From contig NZ_LKPJ01000007.1 of assembly GCF_001443045.1 (NCBI RefSeq), positions 181,790 through 245,789 on the forward strand: a DNA stretch of 64,000 bases, written 5' to 3'. Below the pieces are notes generated by a model. The model did no database searches, was not told the origin of the DNA, and worked only from the letters and a program-made list of their open reading frames with translations. The position numbers were made by a program, and so were the translations under genes. Source of the stretch: Burkholderia ambifaria. Lineage in GTDB: Bacteria > Pseudomonadota > Gammaproteobacteria > Burkholderiales > Burkholderiaceae. Positions 25,355 through 34,004 of this stretch are shown piece after piece (the stretch's first letter is position 1; every line of letters begins with the position of its first letter).

Positions 25355-26200
25355 ATGAATGCCAGCGGCAACGATCCGAAGGCGCCGCCGCATGAACTGG
25401 GCCGGCTGTTGCGCTACTGGCGCGATCTGCGCGGCGTGAGCCAGCTCGGCCTGTCGCTCGACGCCGGCATCTCGCAGCGCCAGATCAGCTTCATCGAAAG
25501 CGGGCGCAGCGTGCCCGGCCGCGACACGCTGCTGACCCTCGCGCAGACGCTCGACGTGCCGCTGCGCGAGCGCAACGCGTTGCTGCTCGCCGCCGGGTAC
25601 GCGCCCGTGTATTCGGAAGCGCCGTGGGATGCGCAGGAGATGAATGGCGTGATCCGCGCGCTCGAACGGGTCGTTCGCCAGCACGATCCGTTCCCTGCGA
25701 TCGTCATGGACCGGCACTGGAACGTGCTGATGACCAACGATGCGGCGCCGCGTTTTTTTGGCTGCTTCATCGACATGGCCGCACGCGAAGGCCCGCGCAA
25801 CCTGCTGCGCCTGATGTTCGATCCGTCCGGCATGCAGCCGTTCGTGGCCGACTGGGACAGCGTGTCGCGCAGCCTCCTGCAGCGCGTGTATCGCGAATCG
25901 GTCGGCCGCGTGGTCGACGACGACACGCAGCGGCTGCTCGACGAACTGCTCGCCAGTCCGGATGCCCCGCATGACTGGAAAACGCCGCAGGCACCGGCCG
26001 CCGCACCGTCGATGCCCGTCATTCCGGTCGGCTTCGTCCACGAAGGCGTCGTGCTGCGCTATTTCTCGCTGATCACGACCGTCGGTGCGCCGTACAGCGC
26101 CGCCGCACAGGAACTGCGCATGGAGTGCATGTTTCCCGCGGACGACGCCACCGAAACGCGTCACCGGCAGTTGCTCGACGCGCACGCGCCGACGCACTGA
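25355..26200 (+). CDS. XRE-family regulator with MmyB-like ligand-binding domain
   Basis: A 281-residue regulator. The N-terminal helix-turn-helix reads ELGRLLRYWRDLRGVSQLGL, then AGISQRQISFIESGR. The C-terminal part (DPFPAIVMDRHWNVLMTNDA onwards) resembles the PAS-like MmyB domain, which in relatives binds fatty-acid-like ligands. Proteins of this type usually activate an adjacent short-chain dehydrogenase or oxidoreductase gene. Here the nearest candidate is the CMD-fold gene 48 bases upstream on the same strand. It converges on the MFS gene. Confidence 0.88.
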   Translation: MNASGNDPKAPPHELGRLLRYWRDLRGVSQLGLSLDAGISQRQISFIESGRSVPGRDTLLTLAQTLDVPLRERNALLLAAGYAPVYSEAPWDAQEMNGVIRALERVVRQHDPFPAIVMDRHWNVLMTNDAAPRFFGCFIDMAAREGPRNLLRLMFDPSGMQPFVADWDSVSRSLLQRVYRESVGRVVDDDTQRLLDELLASPDAPHDWKTPQAPAAAPSMPVIPVGFVHEGVVLRYFSLITTVGAPYSAAAQELRMECMFPADDATETRHRQLLDAHAPTH

Positions 26201-26244
26201 GCGGCGAGCCGATGCGCGATCGCGCGCCGGCTCGCCGCGATCCG

Positions 26245-27456
26245 TCACTCGGCCAGCACCGTCGCGACGCCGACCCGCTTCGGCACGCCGGTCACGATCG
26301 TCGCGACCGCGACGGCCAGCACCGCGGCCGCGCCCAGGAACACGCCGCCCGCGCCGTTCGCGTCGAACACGACGCCGCCTGCCGCCGCGCCCGTCGCGAT
26401 CGCGAGCTGGATCGCCGCGACGATCAGCCCGCCCGCGCTCTCGGCTTCATCGGGCACGGTGCGCGTGACCCACGTCGACCACGCCACCGGCACGCCGCCG
26501 AACGCCATCCCCCACAACGCGACGAGCACCGCGTCGATCATCGGCGCGCGGCCGAGCGCGACGAGCGCGATGCCGAGCACGACCATCAGCGCCGGCATCC
26601 CGATCAGCATCGGCCGCAGCCGGTGTTCGAGCACGCGGCCCGCGAGCGACGTGCCGACGAAGTTCGCGATCCCGTAGCCGAGCAGGATCGCCGACAGCCC
26701 GTTCACGCCGACGCCGGCAACCTGTTCGAGGAACGGCCGCAGATACGTGAAGAACGCGAAATGCCCGGTGAACACGAGGATCGTCGCGAACATCCCGAGG
26801 CCGACGGTCGGCCGGCGCAGCACGTCGACGAGCGTGCGCAGCCGCGTCGTGCCGCTCGGCGGCATCGACGGCAGCGTCATGACCTGCGACGCGAACGCGA
26901 CGCCGCCGAGGCCGGCCGCGATCAGGAACACGTTGCGCCAGCCGATCAGGTGCCCGAAGTAGCTGCCCATCGGCGCGGACGCGATCGTCGCGACCGCCAC
27001 GCCGCTGAAGATGATCGACAGCGCGCGCGGCACCATCGCGGTCGGCACGAGCCGCATCGCGGTGGCCGTCGCCATCGTCCAGAAACCGCCGAGCGCGACG
27101 CCGAGCACGACACGGCCGATCAGCAGCGTCGCCAGGTTGGGCGCGAACGCGACCGCGAGATTCGACGCGACGAGCAGCACCGAGAACGCGAGCAGCACGC
27201 GGCGCCGGTCGATCGTGCGCGTCAGCGCCGAGATCAGGAGGCTCGTGACGAGCGCGACCGTCGCGGTGGCCGTGACGGTCTGGCCGGCCACGCCTTCGGT
27301 CACGCCGAGGCTGTCGGCCATCGGCGTGAGCAGGCTCGCGGGCAGGAATTCGGCGGTGACGAGGCCGAACACGCCGAGCGTCATCGCGAAAACGGCGCCC
27401 CAGGCCGGTTCGCGGGGAGCCGCCGTGGTGGCGGCGGAGGAGATTCCGGGATTCAT
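26245..27456 (-). CDS. MFS transporter, drug:H+ antiporter-1 (AraJ/NepI-like) family
   Basis: A 403-residue 12-helix permease. The first helix carries VFAMTLGVFGLVTAEFLPASLLTPMADSLGV (shown in part: LGVFGLVTAEFLP), the DHA1 signature, and the loop after helix 2 has LTRTIDRRRVLL. It probably exports a drug, nucleoside or sugar. It is transcribed away from an AraC regulator with a 70-base gap, so that regulator probably controls it. The start MNPGISSAA was chosen because longer in-frame versions run through the divergent gene. Confidence 0.88.
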   Translation of the reverse strand: MNPGISSAATTAAPREPAWGAVFAMTLGVFGLVTAEFLPASLLTPMADSLGVTEGVAGQTVTATATVALVTSLLISALTRTIDRRRVLLAFSVLLVASNLAVAFAPNLATLLIGRVVLGVALGGFWTMATATAMRLVPTAMVPRALSIIFSGVAVATIASAPMGSYFGHLIGWRNVFLIAAGLGGVAFASQVMTLPSMPPSGTTRLRTLVDVLRRPTVGLGMFATILVFTGHFAFFTYLRPFLEQVAGVGVNGLSAILLGYGIANFVGTSLAGRVLEHRLRPMLIGMPALMVVLGIALVALGRAPMIDAVLVALWGMAFGGVPVAWSTWVTRTVPDEAESAGGLIVAAIQLAIATGAAAGGVVFDANGAGGVFLGAAAVLAVAVATIVTGVPKRVGVATVLAE

Positions 27457-27526
27457 GCGCGGTTCCGAGTCGTATAGGGAAAATACCGATGACGACGTAT
27501 CGTAAGGAACGGCGACAGGACGGTCT

Positions 27527-28561
27527 ATGACATACAATCCGCTCTTGTTGATCGATCGTCCGAATTTCGATATGTCCGAGCCTCTGCTTCCTCCCGTGTC
27601 CGACGTGCACGACCTCGTCAGCGAACTGCTGCTCGGCATGCGCCTGAGCGGCGTGCAGTACCGCCGGATCCAGGTACCGCGGCCGTTCGGGCTGAGCTTC
27701 GGGCACGCGCCGGGCCGCGCGCAGTTCCATTTCGTCGGGCGCGGGCCCGTGCTGCTGCGCGACGCGGCCGGCACGACGGTGCAGCTCGAGGCCGGCGACG
27801 CGATCCTGCTGCCGCACGGCCGCACGCATGCGCTGGTGTCGGATCCGGATGCGCCGTGCCGCGAGATCGGCGGGTTCGAGGTCGCGAAGATCTGCGACAC
27901 GGTTGCGTCGGTGGGTGCGACATCGTGCGCCGCGACGGAGCCGGCTGCCGGCGACGCGCTGATCTTCAGCGCATGCATGGAGCTCGATCTCGGCGGCATG
28001 CAGCCGCTCGTCGGGACGATGCCGGAGTTCATGCACGTCGGCACGCTGCTCGCGCGCTACCCGGAAATCCGTCCGATGCTTGACGCGATGGAGCGCGAAT
28101 CATGCTCCGAACGCGCGGGCTTCGCGGGCATCCTCGCGCGGCTCGCGGACGTGGTCGCCGCATTCATCGTGCGCGGCTGGGTCGAGTGCGGGTGCGGCGA
28201 CGCGACGGGCTGGGTGCAGGCACTGCGCGAACCGAAGCTCGGCCGCGCGATCGTCGCGCTGCATCGCGATCCGGGGCGCAACTGGAGCGTTGCGGAACTG
28301 GCCGCCGAAGCCGGCGTGTCGCGCTCGGTGTTCGCGGAACGCTTTCTCGCGGCCACCGGGATGACGCCGGTGCGCTACCTGACCGAGTTGCGGATGCGGC
28401 TCGCCGCGCAGTGGATCGCACGCGACCGCGAGACGATCGAAGCGGTCGCGTACCGGCTTGGCTACGGGTCGCTCGCCGCGTTCAGCCGCGCGTTCAAGCG
28501 CGTGGTCGGGCGGCCGCCAGGGGCGGTGCGCGCGGAAGGCGACGCGCACGCCGACGTGTAA
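27527..28561 (+). CDS. AraC-family regulator with N-terminal cupin
   Basis: A 344-residue regulator. A cupin-like sensor domain runs over about residues 20-200 (AQFHFVGRGPVLL, LEAGDAILLPHGRTHAL). The C-terminal region has two helix-turn-helix motifs: NWSVAELAAEAGVSRSVFAE and TIEAVAYRLGYGSLAAFSRA, ending FKRVVGRPPGAVR. The first ATG has AGGACGG upstream; an internal ATG at 27572 lacks a site. It is divergent from an MFS exporter, a common arrangement for inducible efflux. Confidence 0.9.
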   Translation: MTYNPLLLIDRPNFDMSEPLLPPVSDVHDLVSELLLGMRLSGVQYRRIQVPRPFGLSFGHAPGRAQFHFVGRGPVLLRDAAGTTVQLEAGDAILLPHGRTHALVSDPDAPCREIGGFEVAKICDTVASVGATSCAATEPAAGDALIFSACMELDLGGMQPLVGTMPEFMHVGTLLARYPEIRPMLDAMERESCSERAGFAGILARLADVVAAFIVRGWVECGCGDATGWVQALREPKLGRAIVALHRDPGRNWSVAELAAEAGVSRSVFAERFLAATGMTPVRYLTELRMRLAAQWIARDRETIEAVAYRLGYGSLAAFSRAFKRVVGRPPGAVRAEGDAHADV

Positions 28562-28654
28562 CGCATCACGCGTTACGCGTTACGCGGAGCGAAGCGAGCA
28601 CCTGTAGAACCGCTCCGTTTTCGCCCGGTCGGTCGCCGCCCGTAACGATTCCGC

Positions 28655-28822
28655 TTAGTCGCCGCGTGCGTCGAGCCGATCGACCAGCGCCGTCGCGCAC
28701 TGCACCGCCAGCGCTGCGCACTGCTGCGCATCCACCGGCGCGCCGTTCATCATCGCGCCCTGCACGATCCGGCCCAGCAATTCCTTCGACAGGTCGGCGA
28801 TCTCGCATTCCCGCTTCGTCAT
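28655..28822 (-). CDS. Small hypothetical protein
   Basis: A 55-residue protein starting MTKRECEIADLSKELLGRIV after an AGAGGA ribosome binding site. It is predicted helical and soluble with three cysteines, and has no motif I recognise. It sits between the end of the AraC gene (opposite strand) and the start region of... the DUF3857 gene's 3' end on the same strand, 76 bases downstream of it, and could be its distal partner. Confidence 0.6.
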   Translation of the reverse strand: MTKRECEIADLSKELLGRIVQGAMMNGAPVDAQQCAALAVQCATALVDRLDARGD

Positions 28823-28898
28823 GTTCCTCTCCCACGCGTCGGCCGGGTCCGGCCGCGCGTCCGATCGTGCCGGGCGCCGCATGCGCCGCGCCCGACGT

Positions 28899-30803
28899 TC
28901 AACGTTGCGTTGCCCGCACGACGATCTGCGCCTGCGTGTCGCGTTCGATGCGTTCGAGCGAGGTGCGCAACGCCGTAAATTCGGCCGGCGTGCAGACCTG
29001 CCGGCCGAACGCTGCCGTCATCCGGCGCGTGACCTGCACGACGTGCGCGGCCGCATCGAATACGTAATGCGACGTGAAGTCGACGAAGCGGTCGTGCACG
29101 GTCGTATCGGTCGGCAGGTCGGTCACCATGACACCCGCCGGCAACGCGATCTGGCCGGTCTCGTCGAACGTGCCGCCAAGACACGCCCACGGCTGTGTGC
29201 GCACCAGTTCGGCGAGCCAGCCCTCGACCTGCGTCGCGATGCCGCCCGTGACGCTCGACAGCGCGGGCACGGCGGTCGTGCCGTCCGGCCACACGAAGTG
29301 ATCGAGCGTGCCCGCATACGTCACGTCGAACGGCCCGTCCGTCGCGCGGCGATCGCTGGTGGAGATCTGTGCGCGGCCCCGCAGCCCGCTCAGCCGCAGG
29401 CGTTCGTTCGCGAGTTGCCGGATGCGCTCGGGCGGCGCGCGGCGAAACAGCGTGCGTTCGAGCTCCGCGGTCCAGCCATCGTCCTCGACGAGCGCGTGAA
29501 ACCGCGCAGCGCCCGGCTGCGCCGCATCGATCTCCACGCGCGCGGTACGGCGCTTCGGCTGCGTGGCCGGCGTGCGCGACACCACGCCGGTGTCGACGAG
29601 CAGCGCCGGCCGGTCCATCACGATCGGCGGCAGGTAGCCGAATGCGATGCCGCCCGTCGTGGTGTCCGCGTAGAGGCCGAGATCGGGCAGCCACGTGATC
29701 GCGTGATTGATCGCACCGCCGCCATAGCCGGGCACGGACGGCAGCGTGTACACGGAGCCGAGATTGATCAGCACCGGTTCGCTGCGGATGCCGACCGCCG
29801 CGAGCAACGCGCCGAACAGCGCGACGTGGTCCTTGCAGTCGCCATAGCGGTTGCGCAGGATGTCCGTCACGCGATGCGGCGCAGCGGCCGTCTCGCCGAG
29901 AAAGAGCGCGACGTAACGCACGTTCGCCTGCACCCAGTCGTACAGGATGCGCGCCTTGTCGTGCGGATCGGCGGCGTCGGCGGTGAGCGCGCGCGCCAGC
30001 TGGACGACGGCCGGATCGTTCGCGCTCGTATCGACGGCCGCGTTGCGGTAGCGCGCGGCGAACGCCGCATAGTCGGGCAGCGTGGATACCACCAGCCGGT
30101 CGCCGTAGGTCGGATAGCCGACCGAGCCGCTCTCGATCCGGTCGTACGGGCCGTGCCGGTAGGCGAACTCGTAGCGCGTGCGGCCGTTCGCCGTTACCGG
30201 CGGCAGCGCGACGTAGCCGCGCGCGTCCGCATGCAGCGGCATGTCGGCCGGCACGTCGAAGATCAGCCGCTGGTTCTCCACCGGCTCGCGCGACGGTTCG
30301 ACGTAGTAGCCGAAGTAGCCGGCATTGACGGGCCTCGTGCGCGACTTGCGGAACGCGATGCGCGTGCTCGATCCGGCCTCGACGCCGGGAAACACGACGG
30401 TGCGCAGCAGCCCGTCCTGGAAGGTCGGCGCGCCGGCCGAACGCGGCTCCTGGACGTCGCGGATGCCTTCGGGCCCGACCGGATGCGCGACGCCGTCGCG
30501 ATCGATCGTCTCGGCCGCGACCAGGTCGACCTTCTCCAGGTTCTTGTCGAACCATACGTAGCGCTGCGCGATCGCGTCGATCCCGTTTGCATCGTTCGCG
30601 CGCAGTGTCGAATCGTCCTCCTCGTCCAGCGCGCCGTCGTGCTGGATCACGAATACGTGGACATCGCTGACGAGCGTGACCGGCGCTTCGTCGCCCGGGT
30701 CGGCGCACGCGGGACGCGCGAGCGCGGCAGCGGCGACGGCCACCGCGAGCGCAGCGGTACATCCCGGCAGGCTACCGGTCGATCGGAACGGAAAACGCAC
30801 CAC
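28899..30803 (-). CDS. DUF3857 / transglutaminase-like exported protein
   Basis: A 634-residue exported protein. A signal peptide (GCTAALAVAVAAAALARPACA) precedes a DUF3857-type beta domain (about 40-220). A transglutaminase-like domain follows, with a full catalytic triad: Cys in RNRYGDCKDHVALFGALL, His in GAINHAITWLPD and Asp in LYADTTTGG. The C-terminal domain (about 420-620) is beta-rich, with GRQVCTPAEFTALRTSLERI at the end. It probably acts in the periplasm or outer surface as a protease, amidase or cross-linking enzyme. No functional partner lies next to it. Confidence 0.85.
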   Translation of the reverse strand: MVRFPFRSTGSLPGCTAALAVAVAAAALARPACADPGDEAPVTLVSDVHVFVIQHDGALDEEDDSTLRANDANGIDAIAQRYVWFDKNLEKVDLVAAETIDRDGVAHPVGPEGIRDVQEPRSAGAPTFQDGLLRTVVFPGVEAGSSTRIAFRKSRTRPVNAGYFGYYVEPSREPVENQRLIFDVPADMPLHADARGYVALPPVTANGRTRYEFAYRHGPYDRIESGSVGYPTYGDRLVVSTLPDYAAFAARYRNAAVDTSANDPAVVQLARALTADAADPHDKARILYDWVQANVRYVALFLGETAAAPHRVTDILRNRYGDCKDHVALFGALLAAVGIRSEPVLINLGSVYTLPSVPGYGGGAINHAITWLPDLGLYADTTTGGIAFGYLPPIVMDRPALLVDTGVVSRTPATQPKRRTARVEIDAAQPGAARFHALVEDDGWTAELERTLFRRAPPERIRQLANERLRLSGLRGRAQISTSDRRATDGPFDVTYAGTLDHFVWPDGTTAVPALSSVTGGIATQVEGWLAELVRTQPWACLGGTFDETGQIALPAGVMVTDLPTDTTVHDRFVDFTSHYVFDAAAHVVQVTRRMTAAFGRQVCTPAEFTALRTSLERIERDTQAQIVVRATQR

Positions 30804-31136
30804 GTCGTAGCTCTCTGCGCGTTCGTGTTCATGTCCGGACGCGACGGGCGCGCATCCGCGCGTGCCGCGCGCCGTCGTTCAGCCCAGTGTGGGTGACGTG
30901 CCCGCGAGCGTCAAGCCGCGACGCGGCCGGCCGTGCCGTCACGCGCCAGGCGGACGACGACACGCCGCACGCGCCACGCCGGCGGGCTGTCGCACTTTCA
31001 CGAACTACGCCGCGTGCGATCGCTTTTTATATCATGTTGTGATATATAATTCAGACAGGTAAGGCGTGCGTGCGATGTCACCGAAACGAATGACGATCCG
31101 GTGAATTCGACGCGCCGACATGGGGAAGGAGACATC
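30804..31136. other. Intergenic region with palindromic promoter
   Basis: No gene is seen between the DUF3857 gene and the first small membrane protein gene. The left two thirds is GC-rich. The right part holds the AT-rich promoter and palindrome listed at 31028-31050 and an AAGGAG ribosome binding site just before 31137. Confidence 0.6.
31028..31050 (+). promoter_or_regulatory. Promoter with 19-bp palindrome (site 1)
   Basis: TATATCA-TGTTG-TGATATA (31028-31046) runs into a perfect -10 hexamer TATAAT (31045-31050). The -35 position is poor. The same palindrome, with the -10 at the same offset, occurs in opposite orientation at 32485-32503. Both promoters point at the cluster of small genes between them. 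Confidence 0.65.
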
Positions 31137-31322
31137 ATGCTGATCAACAACGATTTCGAAATCGGATATCTCGTGATCGCGTTCGCGCTGCTGGGCGTGA
31201 TCCTGATCGGTGCGCTGCTCACCGCGCTGCATCTCGAGCGGTGGCATCCGAAGCTGATCGGCGCCGCAATCGGCGCGCTGCTCGGGATCGCGCTGATCGA
31301 AGCGATGCCGCTGCTGACGTGA
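31137..31322 (+). CDS. Small membrane protein
   Basis: A 61-residue protein with AAGGAG seven bases before the ATG. Two membrane helices are visible: GYLVIAFALLGVILIGALLTALHL and LIGAAIGALLGIALIEAMPLL, separated by a short basic loop (ERWHPK). No known family is recognised. It is the first gene after palindromic promoter site 1 and heads a run of three very small genes. Confidence 0.7.
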   Translation: MLINNDFEIGYLVIAFALLGVILIGALLTALHLERWHPKLIGAAIGALLGIALIEAMPLLT

Positions 31323-31378
31323 ACGCGGCCGGCGTGCGGCGCGGGGTCAAAACGAACGGCACCCCGAAGGAAATCATC

Positions 31379-31654
31379 ATGGAACCATCGCGCTGCGTGA
31401 CCTATCGTCAATATGAGATCCACGCGGGCGCCTGGGTCGACCCGATGGCCGGCGAGGGTCTCGAACTCGGCGCGCTGTACCAGCCGCTCGCGGTCGTGTA
31501 CTGGTGCGATGCCGGCGGCCGCCACGAGGCGCACCTGCTCGACCCGAAGCACCATGCGTTCCGCAACGACGCGGACGCGATCAAGGTCTCGATCGCCCTG
31601 GCCAAGCGCTTCATCGATACGAAGGTGGCCGGCACCGTCAAGCCGGCTAGCTGA
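31379..31654 (+). CDS. Small hypothetical protein
   Basis: A 91-residue soluble protein with a CCGAAGGA site before the ATG. The sequence MEPSRCVTYRQYEIHAGAW, then QPLAVVYWCDAGGRHEAHLL and a C-terminal helix VSIALAKRFIDTKV, suggests a small alpha/beta fold. I do not recognise the family. It sits 56 bases after the small membrane protein gene and probably shares its transcript. Confidence 0.65.
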   Translation: MEPSRCVTYRQYEIHAGAWVDPMAGEGLELGALYQPLAVVYWCDAGGRHEAHLLDPKHHAFRNDADAIKVSIALAKRFIDTKVAGTVKPAS

Positions 31655-31699
31655 CACCCGGCCACCGCGCACCTCGTCCCCCAACCTGCCGGAGGCGAC

Positions 31700-31858
31700 A
31701 TGGAAAACGGTATCGTCCAGACCCTCGTACTGCTCGCGGTTCTCGCATTCGCGGTGCTGTTCTTCGCGGCTCAACGCAGCCGCGACCGCACGCGCGACCG
31801 GCTGCTGCACCGCTCGTCGCGGCGCTCGTCACGCTCGCATACGCACCGTCACCCGTAA
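31700..31858 (+). CDS. Very small single-helix membrane protein
   Basis: A 52-residue protein too short for most gene finders. GGAGG lies just upstream of the ATG. One membrane helix, VQTLVLLAVLAFAVLFFAAQ, is followed by a strongly basic Arg/His/Ser-rich tail (SRDRTRDRLLHRSSRR...), predicted to stay in the cytoplasm. It closes the three-gene plus-strand unit started at 31137. Confidence 0.6.
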   Translation: MENGIVQTLVLLAVLAFAVLFFAAQRSRDRTRDRLLHRSSRRSSRSHTHRHP

Positions 31859-31869
31859 TCGCGCCGCAC

Positions 31870-31918
31870 AAAAAAATCGGCCGGCGGCACGGCGTCGTGC
31901 GACGCCAGACCGTCGGCC
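31870..31918 (-). terminator. Rho-independent terminator for the DUF1840 gene
   Basis: On the minus strand a long GC hairpin (GGCCGACGG... GGCGTC, loop GCAC, GACGCC ... CCGCCGGCC, with one mismatch) is followed by seven T residues. It begins about 45 bases after the DUF1840 stop. The plus-strand unit ends just before it, so it may also fold in that transcript. Confidence 0.7.
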
Positions 31919-31962
31919 TTGCAGCGGAGGTTCAGTCTTCGGGCAGCCGGCGCGTCGCGCGC

Positions 31963-32280
31963 CTACACACCCCACATCACGTGCCGGCCCTGTTCGTGGG
32001 CCGCACGCATCATGTCCAGCAGCGGCCACGCGCGTTGCGCGAGCCCGCCCGCATGCGGCGACAGTTCGGTGCGCAGCGCCTGCGTCGAACGCTCGTGCGC
32101 GTTTTCCCGCACCACGTCATCCCTGATCGCCTGCTCGAGCCGCGCGATCGCGCCCGGCAATTCGTCGGTGGAAATCACCCCGCGCACGTCGAGCCCCTTG
32201 CCGACGAGCCCCAGCAGGTACTGCGCCAGATCGCGCAACATCACGATGTCCGGTGCGGCGGATGACCGAAACGTAACCAT
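31963..32280 (-). CDS. DUF1840 domain protein
   Basis: A 105-residue protein matching the DUF1840 pattern: start MVTFRSSAAPDIVMLRDLAQ, LLGLVGKGLDVRGVI, and the C-terminal helical part ending AWPLLDMMRAAHEQGRHVMW. The function is unknown. Of two adjacent ATG codons, the second was chosen because of its spacing from AAAGGA and its match to the family start. It is transcribed from the palindrome-bearing promoter near 32485, towards the plus-strand small genes. Confidence 0.85.
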   Translation of the reverse strand: MVTFRSSAAPDIVMLRDLAQYLLGLVGKGLDVRGVISTDELPGAIARLEQAIRDDVVRENAHERSTQALRTELSPHAGGLAQRAWPLLDMMRAAHEQGRHVMWGV

Positions 32281-32283
32281 CAT

Positions 32284-33087
32284 CGTCCTTTCCCCCTTGT
32301 CGTCGCCGCGGGACCGTGCGGCGCCAGCCGCCGCCGGCCGCGGCGAGGCCTGCGGCCATCCTGCTGCGCCCGGTCGCCGCCCCGTTCTTCTGAACCGGAC
32401 GTTCGCCCGGCACGATGCGCGCATCGCGCGGCCGGGTTCGTTTGCGGCGTAGAGGCCGGATGACGCGAGGGCCTGCTCTTATTTTATATCACGTTGTGAT
32501 GTATTCAAGCGTACGCCCCCGGAATGGTGCGACTTGTCTTGCGACAACGCCAACGGGAGGCAGCCGCTTCGTTCGCCGCCCGGCTAGCCGACGTTCATCG
32601 GCAACAGCACCATCTGCCCCGCCGCGGCACCAGTCCGCACATTCCATGAGACGCGACCGACGGCGCGGCGTCGCTTTCAGCGCGTAAGCGACCAGCACGC
32701 TGCACCGCGCCGGGGGCAGTGCACCTGTGCCCGCCGTGCCCGCCCGTGCCGCCGGCTGGCCGCGTCGATCGGCGCCGCATCGTCACACCGGCCGCACGCA
32801 CCGCGCCCGCTACTCCGGCTGCCACTGCCCGATCCCGGGCCTGCTCCCCTCGCCGCTCTCCCGCCGTTCTCCCGGCGAGCGATCACCTCGAGCGCGTCAT
32901 TCGCATGGTTCGCACGGTTCGCGCCGGACGCGATGCGCTCGCGCCCGATCGTGCGTTGTTCCCCGCATTTCGACATTAGTGTGCGCGCAACAATGGCGGT
33001 GCCTCGCGGCCGGCGCCGTGCGGGGGCGGGTTTCCACGACGCCGGTCGCGACGGTCTTTGAAAAACCACATCTCACGAGGACATACC
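32284..33087. other. Long non-coding gap upstream of rpfF
   Basis: About 800 bases without a convincing gene. It contains the leader and promoter of DUF1840 (palindrome site 2 near 32485) and, to the right, GC-rich sequence leading to rpfF. A short minus-strand frame ending at 32584 has protein-like residues (AAAGQMVLLPMNVG) but no adequate start, and may be a decayed gene. A GAGGA site precedes the rpfF ATG. Confidence 0.5.
32470..32508 (-). promoter_or_regulatory. Promoter with 19-bp palindrome (site 2)
   Basis: Plus-strand 32485-32503 reads TATATCA-CGTTG-TGATGTA, 17 of 19 identical to site 1. Read on the minus strand it gives TTGAAT - 16 bases - TAAAAT, a good sigma-70 promoter aimed at DUF1840. 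The -10 lies at the same offset from the palindrome as at site 1. Confidence 0.65.
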
Positions 33088-33951
33088 ATGCAACTCCAAT
33101 CTCATCCGGCGTGCCGTCCGTTTTACGAAGCAGGAGAACTCACGCAGCTGACCGCGTTCTACGAAGAAGGCCGCAACATCATGTGGATGATGCTGCGATC
33201 GGAGCCGCGGCCGTGCTTCAACCAGCAACTCGTCACCGACATCATCCATCTCGCGCGCGTCGCACGCGACTCGGGCCTGCCGTTCGACTTCTGGGTGACG
33301 GGCTCGCTCGTCCCCGAGCTGTTCAACGTCGGCGGCGACCTGAGCTTCTTCGTCGACGCGATCCGCAGCGGCCGGCGTGACCAGCTGATGGCCTACGCGC
33401 GCTCGTGCATCGACGGCGTCTACGAGATCTACACGGGCTTCGGCACCGGTGCGATCTCGATCGCGATGATCGAGGGCAGCGCGCTGGGCGGCGGCTTCGA
33501 AGCCGCCCTCGCGCACCACTACATGCTCGCGCAAAAGGGCGTGAAGCTCGGTTTTCCCGAGATCGCGTTCAACCTGTTCCCGGGCATGGGCGGCTATTCG
33601 CTGGTCGCGCGCAAGGCGGACCGCGGGCTCGCGGAATCGCTGATCTCGTCCGGCGAGGCACATGCGGCCGAGTGGTACGAGGATCGCGGGCTGATCGACC
33701 AGACGTTCGACGCGGGCGACGCGTATCTCGCGACGCGCACCTTCATCGACGTGATGAAGCCGAAGCTGAACGGCATCCGCGCGATGCTGCGCGCGCGCGA
33801 ACGCGTGTTCCATCTCACGCGTTCCGAGCTGATGGACATCACCGAGCAATGGGTTCACGCGGCGTTCACGATCGAGCCGAAGGATCTCGCGTACATGGAA
33901 CGTCTGGTAATGCTGCAGAACCGGCGCGTGTCGAAGCTGCGCACGGTGTGA
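33088..33951 (+). CDS. rpfF: RpfF-type diffusible signal (BDSF) synthase
   Basis: A crotonase-fold enzyme of 287 residues, the size of Burkholderia RpfF, which makes cis-2-dodecenoic acid (BDSF) from an acyl-ACP by dehydration and thioester cleavage. The oxyanion-hole and catalytic regions are visible: GDLSFFVDAIRS, MIEGSALGGGFEAALAHHY and KLGFPEIAFNLFPGMGGYSL. The two glutamates expected in RpfF enzymes lie in GGGFEAAL and FPEIAFN. The ATG at 33088 follows GAGGA; an earlier in-frame ATG (33058) lacks a site. It converges on rpfR, whose product senses the signal and binds RpfF. Confidence 0.95.
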   Translation: MQLQSHPACRPFYEAGELTQLTAFYEEGRNIMWMMLRSEPRPCFNQQLVTDIIHLARVARDSGLPFDFWVTGSLVPELFNVGGDLSFFVDAIRSGRRDQLMAYARSCIDGVYEIYTGFGTGAISIAMIEGSALGGGFEAALAHHYMLAQKGVKLGFPEIAFNLFPGMGGYSLVARKADRGLAESLISSGEAHAAEWYEDRGLIDQTFDAGDAYLATRTFIDVMKPKLNGIRAMLRARERVFHLTRSELMDITEQWVHAAFTIEPKDLAYMERLVMLQNRRVSKLRTV

Positions 33952-34004
33952 TGTGAGCGAAGCGCCGCGCATGGCGGGCGGCGCGCTCCGTCATGCGGGG
34001 AGGC

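Noticed and set aside
26245..28044. Extended N-terminus for the MFS transporter reaching into the AraC gene
   Set aside because: The extra part is antisense to the AraC cupin domain; the start at 27456 gives a normal-length transporter.
32489..32698. Small frames on both strands near palindrome site 2
   Set aside because: No ribosome sites; they would overlap the promoter elements; only a short protein-like tail on the minus strand was noted.
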